Below are positions 8,410 through 16,194 of a stretch of DNA of 16,194 nucleotides, one piece after another (the stretch's first letter is position 1; each line of letters starts with the position of its first letter). This stretch comes from Acanthaster planci (taxonomy: Eukaryota > Echinodermata > Asteroidea > Valvatida > Acanthasteridae): contig NW_019091504.1 of assembly GCF_001949145.1 (NCBI RefSeq), forward strand, positions 463,710 to 479,903, written 5' to 3'. The translations under genes and the position numbers were made by a program. The notes under the pieces were generated by a model that was not told the origin of the DNA, ran no database searches, and worked only from the letters and a program-made list of their open reading frames with translations.

Positions 8410-9240
8410 TAATTTTGTTTTCAAACCCGGAATATCTCATCAATCAGTCAAAGGAAATGTTGATGGCCGATCCCCAACGTTGGCGATGAACTGATAACAA
8501 TCGGTGTCATCTTCCTAAACCAATACGCTCCGCTCAGACGTTGGTATCTTCAGATATGCATATGATAATGCGGCTCCATCTTGTCAGAATTTCTCGCTGT
8601 ATTCTACATGTTGAAGCAAATGAAAAACACATCTTACTTTACACGAGATCAGTCGTACCCGTAACTACTTCAGCACAATCTATTTCCTGCCACTTCCTTC
8701 AAAACTGTATTTTAGATATTTAATGACAACTGAACTCTTATGAGTCACTAATTTGAACAGAATAATCAAAGACTTTGGATATTTTGTGGTTATACCTTGT
8801 ATTTAGATGGTCACTTTAAAAGGGGGCCTTGTACTTAACAGTCCTCTTCACTGTATTCTGACAAGAGCAAATCCAGAACCATTTTTTTCCAGACAGGTGT
8901 AAAATATGAATAAATTCTATGTAACCTTTTATGACTTTTTGACATGACGCTAAAGTTTACAGCCTCTGGCACGTTTGGGGAGGAAGAGAAATTTCAAAAG
9001 GAAAAATTGAAAGGGGCCAAATGTTCAAAATTCTGACTATTAAACCCGTGTTTTTTTATTTATTTTTTTTTCTCAACGATTGTCCAAATTTCCTCCTTGG
9101 AAACATCATCTTGACGTGTTACGAGACAGAAATAAATCGAGCTCGAAAGTTCGAAACAAAAAAAAACAAAAATTGAAACAACTCTTTTGCACCAAACACT
9201 GAATCCTTTGGGAGCTAATTTTGTTATCAACCTCCATCAT
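8410..9240. other. Upstream flank of the GPCR gene; no coding evidence
   Basis: This AT-rich sequence should include the receptor promoter on the minus strand, but I see no convincing TATA box or other core promoter element. Homopolymer T runs occur at about 8881 and 9052-9072. Confidence 0.35.
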
Positions 9241-9251
9241 TCACACTCCCA

Positions 9252-9302
9252 ACCCATCCCCGCCCCCGCCCCCGCCCCCGTCCCGCCCCCGTCCCGCCCC
9301 AC
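9252..9302. repeat. C-rich microsatellite (CCCCCG / CCCGT units)
   Basis: CCCCCG repeats grade into GTCCCGCCCC units. The complementary strand has many closely spaced runs of four or five G and so could form G-quadruplexes. It contrasts sharply with the AT-rich surroundings. Confidence 0.8.
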
Positions 9303-9591
9303 CTCCACCTTACCCCCATCAGCGGTGATGAGCTTAGGTCATTCCCTCGTCTCTTCGCGTCCAATCAACATTCTGATCTCCGCAGATGCCGTCCATTTCC
9401 CTTTATTGCACTGGACAAAGGTCACCTTCATTTCACAAATTGAGATCTAAGGTTCTGGATGCCCAAGGACCTTACCCTATTGGAAAATTGTTGATGTGCT
9501 GTGCTACACGTGCATTCAAGTGCTCATTCTGCAAAGCATTCTTTGGGAGGAAAATGCACATAATGATCACTGATGTAGCGGGAAAGGGCTG
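9303..9591. other. Non-coding spacer
   Basis: Open frames on the plus strand (to 9450 and 9592) are low in complexity or lack motifs. Nothing else can be supported. Confidence 0.35.
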
Positions 9592-9667
9592 AGAAAAAGA
9601 AAAGAAAACGATAAGAAGGAAACGAAAAAAAAAAAGAAAAAGAAAAAGGAAACGGGATAAAAAGGAC
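9592..9667. repeat. Purine-rich (GA/A) low-complexity tract
   Basis: This run of about 75 bases is almost entirely A and G on the plus strand, with GAAAAAG-type units and few pyrimidines. Such tracts can adopt triplex structure; here it is recorded simply as low-complexity DNA. Confidence 0.7.
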
Positions 9668-10860
9668 TAAAATCTCCGATGAAAGTCCCCCTCCCCGGCT
9701 CCGGAGAGAGATTGCCCCCTCTTGGCGACGTCATTGATAGTATACACGGAGAGCAAAATTATCGGCGTATTAAAAGCATCAATCTCAACAAAATATTGGA
9801 AGAAAATACCTTTGTTTTGTTTTCTTCTGCAAGGGATTCGCCGTCCATGCATGTTCTTTAGCCAGTCTGCTCATTCAACCTCCCAGAAGTTCTCAAGTTA
9901 ATCCGCGTCTCTTAATCGACTCGGTACGTATAGAGCAACTTGTACCAACATGATTCCTGAAATCCTATCTCCCTCTGCTGTTGACACTCGAAGATTCGAC
10001 AAGATCGCATATGACTGTTTAGTGGTAAGAAATAACGGTGCTCTGCTGTAGTAATGATGGTCTGGTTGCTATGATGCTGACGCATCCAGGCGCTTCTTCG
10101 ACGGCTGGAAAGAAAGGAATGGTGTTCGGTTGACGACACAAAGCTGATTTCATTTAACTTGGACTCATAATTTCAACCCTACATGTGAGTACAGTTCGGC
10201 ATTCCAATGACAGCAGATTCAATCTCCTCAGTCCATTACTTGCTTAAAACAGTCTCCCGTAGTGCAACAAAAGACTGTGCAGAGTAAATAGAGAGTAAGA
10301 AATTGTTAGTTTTGAGATACATCGATGAAAAAGACCACCCAAGAGCATCATCACGTTTCTTCAATGGCCAAATCGGTTGTTTAGGATACTTTGCAGCACC
10401 ATCAGGCAAAATGAACACCGTATGGTGAGGGGGGCGTATCTTAAACTCCGTTGCCATGGTGACGTCGAAGACATGTCACTGGCTAGGCTCCAACCTCAAG
10501 GAGACCCAAGTGGTTATGCGGTCGCTGGGACTATATGTCACCCGTGCGCATTAAACACTCTAAGTTGTTAATTGCTTAGGAAACGTACATTAACCAATTC
10601 GCTTGCAGTCTTTTTAATGCACATATATTCGTTTAGTTCGTGTGGCTTCAAATGATCAGTTTAATGAGCCATGTTCTCATCATGGGCATCACCGGGATTT
10701 TGTAAGGTCGGAGAGCACTTTTTATAGGGTCAGGTAAAGCACTCGTCTGCAACATATTGATAAACCACTGACAGTGGAAGATCCATTTCGAGGTTTCTCA
10801 AGCAACTTGATGATTTTCATATCTTGTTTACATATCTTGTCCCCACTTCATTGTTTTTGT
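9668..10860. other. Gene-free stretch
   Basis: No frame here has a recognisable motif. Overlapping plus and minus frames of 60-75 codons at 9667-9861 and 9912-10139 look like chance. No repeats stand out. Confidence 0.4.
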
Positions 10861-10957
10861 GTGTTTTGTTTTTTGTTTTTTTGTTTTCCTTTCCCCCTTG
10901 TTGTATCTCATTTTTTTCCCCGCCGGGGGCAAGTGCCCCCTTGCCCCCCCCCCCGAC
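10861..10957. repeat. T/C-rich low-complexity tract ending in a G/C inverted repeat
   Basis: T-rich and then C-rich sequence. Within it GGGGGCAAG (10925-10933) and CTTGCCCCC (10940-10948) form a 9-base inverted repeat with a 6-base spacer, followed by a run of C. This G/C-rich inverted pair resembles ends of small non-autonomous elements, but no partner end was found. Confidence 0.5.
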
Positions 10958-12299
10958 GCCTTTGTGTGTTTGACGATCCTCAAGGGACACCTGCAAAGAT
11001 TTTCAAATGAGACTTCACCTGGAAGCAAATTGTTTTGTCGAACAATTCGACACGTGTTGGCGCAGAAAACAACATTCAGCCCGTGTGTCGTTAGAACATC
11101 CGAAAGGAGACAAATCGGTAAATGATTTTAATCCACCCCCAATGACTTGAAATAATCTTTCAAAGTCTTGAAAGAAATAGTCCTATCCTTAAAATTAACT
11201 GATTTGTCATCAGGTCTTGAAAAGAAATGTAAGTTCAAATATCATCTAAAATCCGAAATAAATGACTAAACTGAGAACAAGTCGAAGCTGTGAAGATGGA
11301 TTTTTGTCCTATCTCTACACAATAGCTAAATTGCTTGAACCGTACGAGCTGGTTAGATTCACGCCTAGTTCCAAAGCAAACATCGGTAGCCTAGCACGGA
11401 GACGTTTAAAAGCCTAATCGGTCACCACGGTAAAAACAAATAAATCCATCCATACTGCAGTACAACCAGACTTCAGGCTCGTAATGTTGATCAGCCTGCA
11501 AGAGATGCAGTGGATGTGCTACAACATTTGCCGGGAATTTTCAGCCAGCCAGCCAAGCGTCGCATGTGTGACTGAGCATCCGTCCAAGGACATCACCCGG
11601 ACTGATGCGCCAGTAAATTGAATGCACCAGTTGCGTACATTAAAAGCGAGCCCTCAATAATCAGGCAACTACATACTGACGACGACCCATTTGTTCATTT
11701 AATAAATACTGTTTGTTGAGACAGTATGCACTCTGGAATCGGGGCCACTTCAAAGGAAAACGTGAGCTTTCATCTCGTAATTCTTTACCAGCTGGAATGG
11801 CCTTTATTCTCTACTTTAAACGAAGGCTGTGTCCATCTTCTGTTCGCATCCACCCTGCAAAATCACTCTAAACAGTAATGAGCTGAAAGTCTTAAAAACA
11901 CGCCTTCAAATGAAATGCAGTGGAAAGAAGTGGTTTTGCTTGATTTTATTGTGACTTCCCATTCTCAAACTTCATATACAACGTACTTCTTCAGATAACC
12001 GTCATTAATTTCTTCATCACTTCAAGATTATGATATAAATAGTAACAGAGTAAGCCATTGGCATAAATAAAAGAAGTTTAAAGATAATTGCCACAAAACA
12101 AAAAAAGGTAGGTGTCTGTTTATGAGGGCAACACCATACCGAGCCTGGCAAAATACATGTCCTCTTGTTGATTCAAATATTTGCTGTTAAAAAGCCTGTT
12201 TGGTTGAAGCATTCAGGCCTAATACTAAACGATTTATTGAAATTGGTTGAATGCAAGGAAGTGCATCATTAACCAAAATTGTATGACAATATTTAACAT
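10958..12299. other. Gene-free stretch
   Basis: No supported gene or repeat. On the minus strand, AATAAA occurs at about 12231-12236 and 11945-11950. These could be polyadenylation signals for the minus-strand gene ending at 13207, though that would imply a 3' UTR of about 1 kb that includes the SINE. Confidence 0.35.
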
Positions 12300-12580
12300 T
12301 TTGATAATTATTAATCATTTCTGGTAATGACACCAAGAATTCCTCAAAAGTGCCGTAGGCACTGTAGCTCGCAAGCCTGAAGAAACCTGTAGAAAGGGAG
12401 AACAGTGAGAAGCAGTTACAGTTTTAGAGGTGGGAGGAAAACCCCAGAGGAATATTCTGGGTAAAACCCACGGAATCAGGTAGGGACTGAAAACCCAATC
12501 CACATGTGGACTGAGTCGGGAATCGCACTCAAAACTGCAGAGGTGGGAGGTGAGGAAAGAACCACTTTGCCAACCTGACT
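12300..12580 (-). mobile_element. tRNA-derived SINE copy
   Basis: Read on the minus strand from about 12580, the sequence opens with a tRNA-like head. An A-box-like TGGCAAAGTGG lies at 12572-12562 and a B-box-like AGTGCGATTCC at 12529-12519, two mismatches from GGTTCGANTCC. The span from A-box start to B-box end is 54 bases, as in a tRNA gene. After the head comes GACTCAGTCCACATGTGG and a body with GGGTTTTACCC and GGGGTTTTCC, a style common in marine invertebrate SINEs. The left limit (about 12300) is uncertain. It is not a functional tRNA, since the acceptor stem does not close. It lies in the same orientation as the upstream terminal exon at 13207. Confidence 0.62.
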
Positions 12581-12612
12581 AGGTTGATAAGATGACATGG
12601 CATGGAAAACCT

Positions 12613-12708
12613 AAAAAAAAAAAAAAAAAACCAAAAAACAAAAAACAAAAAAAAAACAGAAAAAAAACAAAAACGTAAAAGATAAAAAAAAAAGAAAAAC
12701 AAAACAAT
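12613..12708. repeat. A-rich tract with interspersed C and G
   Basis: About 95 bases, almost all A with scattered C and a few G or T, immediately right of the SINE head. Because the SINE is read leftward, this lies on its 5' side and is not its own tail. It may be the tail of another retroposon in plus orientation or the insertion site. Confidence 0.75.
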
Positions 12709-13206
12709 ACTGAAAAGCCACATTTGGTCTCTGATCATAAAAACCTGTGTAAAGTGAAAAAAATTGATTGGAGCTAGGTTTCACCAAGTAAAAATAGATG
12801 AAGAAAAAGGGGCGTGGAAACAATAACATTGTCATTACTGAAATTCAAGTGTGTTCCTGTCAGGCATGCCTATTCACAGACACAACAGGTGTTTGTCATC
12901 ATTTCATTGAACATGTTCCATGCACTGTGTGCAACTCGCATGTCAAAGTGGTACCTGCATGCAACGCATCTTTCTTTGGCTCTCGCAGCACTGTCATCTC
13001 AGTTCTTGCATTGAGTCATTTAGCTGACTGTAAGGTCATTTAGCCGACTGTGGTCTGGTGATGACATCTCCCACCCTCAACTTTTAAGAATGCCACACGG
13101 TACCCACTCTGAGCACTACACAATTTCTTTGACTTGAATGGAACATTTTCAAATGAAAATAAATGCAAAAAAGGTCGAGAAACTCCGAGTGCTTGAGTAG
13201 TTAGAA
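12709..13206. other. Probable 3' flank/UTR of the minus-strand gene; no coding evidence
   Basis: Directly downstream of the stop at 13207 on the minus strand. Plus-strand frames at 12798-13043 show no motif. The only structure is a short 20-base tandem duplication at 13015-13054. Confidence 0.35.
13015..13054. repeat. Tandem duplication of a 20-base unit
   Basis: GTCATTTAGCTGACTGTAAG is followed directly by GTCATTTAGCCGACTGTGGT. Seventeen of 20 positions match. Confidence 0.8.
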
Positions 13207-13440
13207 TTATTCTAAATCCTGTAAGTTAATGGTGCTCTCTCGAAAACCATCAATGGATGATTCCATCTCCCGATCAGTTTGAAGGAAATCAACGCTGCTG
13301 GATGTTGGACACTGAGCATGGCTGTTAGGGTCAGCGGCTGGCAAGATGGTGGATACATTGAGGTCGCTGGTTGAGGACTCTGAGGTCGTGGGGTGTGAGG
13401 TCAATGGGAAGGTGAGCTCACTCTCGTCTGGGGGATCATC
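13207..13440 (-). CDS. Probable terminal coding exon of an unidentified minus-strand gene
   Basis: On the minus strand a good acceptor (GCGCTTTCCACTGACAG) precedes GATGATCCCCCAGACGAG. The exon then stays open for 77 codons to a TAA at 13209-13207, starting at a codon boundary (phase 0). It reads DDPPDESELTFPLTSHPTTS, then a Ser/Thr-rich stretch, and ends REMESSIDGFRESTINLQDLE. Codon use favours C/G and sensible third positions compared with its flanks. The composition (acidic, Ser/Thr-rich, few hydrophobics) is that of a disordered cytoplasmic or nuclear tail with many possible phosphorylation sites. I do not recognise the family. The remaining exons must lie to the right, probably beyond 16194. 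No start codon is expected in this exon. Confidence 0.6.
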   Translation of the reverse strand, partial: DDPPDESELTFPLTSHPTTSESSTSDLNVSTILPAADPNSHAQCPTSSSVDFLQTDREMESSIDGFRESTINLQDLE

Positions 13441-14769
13441 CTGTCAGTGGAAAGCGCAAAGACAACACTTTTGGTTTATGTCTGAATTGCTCCCAAAACC
13501 TCTGAATCAGGCACAGAAAATATTCAAGCGTGAAATAATTTTTTCAACCGAGACAATAATAACTAGCAGTTTTTATGACCAAACATTTTCTAAATTAGAG
13601 AAAACTATTCTGTAATAAATCCACAAAATATAAACGGGGTTTGACCTCGCCGGTCCACTTGCCAAATTTTAGTCAGGATGGCCCCCACGGTGGCGATCCT
13701 AGCATCAGAGATGCCACTGGCCTATGCCAAAAAAATTTGAACATCAACATATCCACAGCGCTTCGCACGATGTCGGTTTTATATGTATTAATGCATGGGT
13801 CTGCGTGCATGTAAATGTATGCAACATGCATTTTCATCGTGTAGTCGCCTATAAAAAAAAAAAAAGTTCTTTCTTGATCATTGCTGGTCAATCACAGAAA
13901 TGAGTTGCAGCCTACATGTAGGCCAGTCTGCTGTTTTTTACTCAAAAAGATACATACGTTTTTAATTTTGCTTGATCGAATTGGATCAACACTTGCCAAA
14001 GATTTATTTAACTAAGGACTACTGCATACATCATGCAGTCTTTTATTAGGCCAAAAAAATACATGTAATGTTGTGCTGTGCATGCCTCTCAAAAAATTGA
14101 TCGGTAGGTCGGAACATTTTTTTGTTTGGGGGCGATTTTGTGCTGATTGAATGGCATCCGTAGGGAGGAATTCTTCCAAAAGTATCTCAAAAAGTGAGGA
14201 ACATCTGTCTTAATCTATGTAAAAATTTCTACATACGGCAATTCACAAGAAAATTATGGACAATTCAGGCAATCACGACGGCAAACTGGCCAACAATGTC
14301 CGTGTATTGCGTGGTAAGCATGCATGATGCATCCAGACCAGTGGGCGCTAAAATGAGCAGAACAACCTCAAATTTCTCATGAACACAGAAAATACATACA
14401 TAAATAAGAGACCAAGTTCTGTGAATTAACTTGCAGAAAACTTCTTGCAACATAGCAATGGATGTCTTTCCGGCCTGACACGTACAGCTGATGAAGAGTG
14501 GTTATGTACAGTACATTCAGTACACGTACAGTACAGACTTGTACTGATTGCTACATTTGTGTGACGCATTCTTTTTCATGGGTGCTGCGCGGCGGGAACC
14601 AGAGCAGCTACGTTTAATGCATAGAGTTTCGCACACATGTTTTTCACCACTGGGACAGCGCACAAAGAATTGTAAGGGCGATTTCATGTCTGTGCGTGGC
14701 GCTAGGTGACATGGGCTGGTGATGAGTGATCAGCCTGATTAATGTCTTGGGCGTAATTCTAACACAAAA
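13441..14769. other. Presumed intron or spacer; no coding evidence
   Basis: If the exon at 13207-13440 is real, this is the downstream part of the preceding intron. I see no further exon with convincing splice sites. A 14-base palindrome, GCCTACATGTAGGC, lies at 13910-13923. Confidence 0.4.
14505..14546. repeat. Cluster of GTACAGTAC / GTACT words
   Basis: Within 42 bases the palindromic tetramer GTAC occurs in TGTACAGTAC, CAGTACACGTACAGTAC and TTGTACTG. A similar GTACAGTACAATGTAC appears at 15093-15108. It is recorded as a local repeat without assigned function. Confidence 0.6.
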
Positions 14770-15123
14770 CTAATAATAAATCGTACGCCATAATCCCAAA
14801 TACTGTGCTGATATTTTAAGAGCTGTTATTGACATGTTGGTCGGACAATTTGTCCGAGCATTTTTTATTTTGTTTGGACAAACACAATAAGTGCTCGGAG
14901 TCAGAAAATGTCCGATGTCCGACAGTAATTTCACGCTCTGATTGTTATCCATTTCTTCGAGCCATCTCCACTGAAATTTATCCTTGACATCTCTTTCAAT
15001 ATCATGAAGATCCTCGTTTCTGTTGACAATTAGATGTTGCATTTTGTCGGCCCTCGAACATGAAGTCGATCCACGCGTGTTGATCATCCAAAGTACAGTA
15101 CAATGTACGTTCATAGTGCACAT
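14770..15123 (-). pseudogene. Coding-like fragment, possibly a decayed transposase zinc-finger region
   Basis: A 117-codon minus-strand frame with ATG at 15123. Residues 36-62 (NEDLHDIERDVKDKFQWRWL, then EEMDNNQ) are strongly protein-like: charged, with two Trp. They are followed by LLSDI and a Cys pair, YCVC. This order (KFxWxWLEE, LLSD, CxxC-like, then an ALK word) recalls an N-terminal zinc-finger segment in some animal hAT-like transposases, as I remember the pattern. The second half is poorly conserved, with the His ligands not evident, so it looks decayed. A splice acceptor is possible at TTGTCAACAG before residue 36, so an exon of the minus-strand gene ending at 13207 is the alternative. 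I cannot decide without a search. Confidence 0.3.
14841..14924. repeat. Imperfect inverted repeat of TCGGACA / TGTCCGA words
   Basis: TCGGACAATTTGTCCGAGCA (14841-14860) is itself palindromic and is mirrored by TGCTCGGA (14892-14899) and TGTCCGATGTCCGAC (14909-14923). The GAGCA/TGCTC arms pair across about 30 bases. It overlaps the coding-like fragment. Confidence 0.6.
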
Positions 15124-16194
15124 TCATGCACCGCACATGAGGCATGAGCATGCATCGAGCTAATACGCGTTAAAGGTCAATATTTCAACGTATTTCCAGT
15201 CACTGACAACACCACTCAACGCTGTCCTTCGTATTTTGCGCCACAATGACTGACGTAAGCACTCTATTCTGACGACTGCGCTCAAGATTAGGTACCCAGT
15301 CGCGCGGCGCAGGATACATGCGCATCATAGATTTGCTTCCAGTCTTTTCTTCTTTATTTAATTCTGTCAATGTTAAAAACATTGAAGGGGGAAATGTAAA
15401 AAAATCGGATTTGGGGGAAAAAATACCAAAAAGTCAGATTTCCGATTAAAATCGGAAAAGTGGCATCTCTGTAGCATACACATAGATTGCAGCCATACTT
15501 GAGCTCAGTGTGTTCAAAATCACGGAAATATAAATTTGATGCGAAGTGGGGATTTTCCCATCAGTTTTTGCTCTTTGAGCTGGAAAACCTACCTACAAAA
15601 TTGCTTTGATTGTGACAATATTAGGATCAAATTGAACAGCAAAGATCGTATCGAAATGAAAGGAAATCGGTCTGCACTAGCGACATGCATGCACTGGCTG
15701 CACCCATGTGAACGTCATAATATGCATGTCGTGTGACGTGAAAGGGCTGTAGCTTTGCATTTGTTGCCGCTGTATCTAAAAGAACATGCGATACACTTGT
15801 TTCGATTTATGATTGGTGGTTGGAATGAAAGTGCTGGGGTGGTTGTAGTTTCGTGATTGCTTGGTCGCGGCATAGTTGCGGCACATGTGGCAGCAAATCA
15901 AAGAGTCAAATTAAAATTTATGCAAGTTTGAATTCAGTGGTTGCTTTTTTAACTTACTAGAATTCTGATACACGAACTAAATTTCCATAAAATAAGAAAT
16001 ACTTCACTGTGAAATCAGCTTGTTATAGTAGTTCTGGCTGGGGAATGGATTTCTTTTGTGGTTACTGTTTATTTGTGAAAAAGTTCTCGCGCAATCAGGA
16101 ATTGCTTAAAACCGATCTAGCGTTAGAACAAGCAAGAAAAGCGTCATCGTCACTTCAGTCGATCCCGTGAGTTGAAAATTCAGAGTTTACATTT
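15124..16194. other. Gene-free stretch to the window end
   Basis: No supported gene. A 10-base perfect inverted repeat, CGACATGCAT (15681-15690) and ATGCATGTCG (15722-15731), is present. A donor-like GTAAGT lies on the minus strand near 15957, but the frame behind it is open for only about 20 codons. A 60-codon minus frame at 15200-15382 has no motif. Confidence 0.4.

Noticed and set aside
12519-12572. A functional tRNA gene
   Set aside because: The A and B boxes are present, but the B box has two mismatches and no closing acceptor stem or sensible anticodon arm could be drawn. A SINE head fits better.
12529-12835. Phe-rich minus-strand frames
   Set aside because: They are translations of the A-rich tract and do not represent a protein.
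15200-15382. 60-codon minus frame as an upstream exon of the 13207 gene
   Set aside because: There is no convincing donor at its end and no motif. Frame length is within chance expectation.
15952-16020. Donor-like GTAAGT on the minus strand near 15957 as an exon end
   Set aside because: The preceding frame is open for only about 20 codons, with no acceptor in a suitable place.

Overview
This is animal genomic DNA. Coding segments are short, are flanked by GT/AG splice sites and sit in long AT-rich non-coding DNA that carries a tRNA-derived SINE, small inverted-repeat elements and a degraded satellite. There are no bacterial-style operons, ribosome binding sites or long uninterrupted ORFs. 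Repeat style and gene content suggest a marine invertebrate, perhaps an echinoderm or another invertebrate deuterostome. That assignment is an inference.

Three genes can be supported, all incomplete except the middle one. (1) On the + strand, two exons (2486-2542 and from 3042) join in phase across a 499-base intron and encode one WD40 repeat of a larger protein whose 5' exons lie further left. Its 3' end is ambiguous: two frames stay open to about 3385. (2) On the - strand, two exons (8280-7646 and 6967-6325) encode a complete class A (rhodopsin-like) seven-transmembrane receptor of about 425 residues. The intron interrupts extracellular loop 2. Conserved family landmarks are present (GN in TM1, D in TM2, the TM3/ECL2 cysteine pair, ERY, W in TM4, NPxxY), but the TM6 CWxP switch is replaced by CYSL. 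(3) On the - strand at 13440-13207 lies what looks like the terminal coding exon, 77 residues rich in Ser, Thr and acidic residues, of a gene whose other exons are to the right, probably beyond the window.

Layout: 1-1680 has no recognisable gene; 1738-2262 is a G/T microsatellite plus a decayed tandem satellite; 2486-3387 is the WD40 gene end; 3388-6324 is the space between two convergent genes, with a direct repeat, a MITE-like element (5647-5849) and a striking long hairpin (6043-6175) just downstream of the receptor stop; 6325-8409 is the receptor; 8410-12300 is gene-poor with C-rich and purine-rich tracts; 12300-12710 is a SINE copy next to an A-rich tract; 13207-13440 is the terminal exon; the remainder is gene-poor with a coding-like fragment (14770-15123) that may be a degenerate transposase zinc finger.

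Nothing indicates that these genes work together. I found no convincing new multi-gene system. The observations most worth following are the receptor with its unusual TM6, and the 133-base hairpin beside its 3' end.
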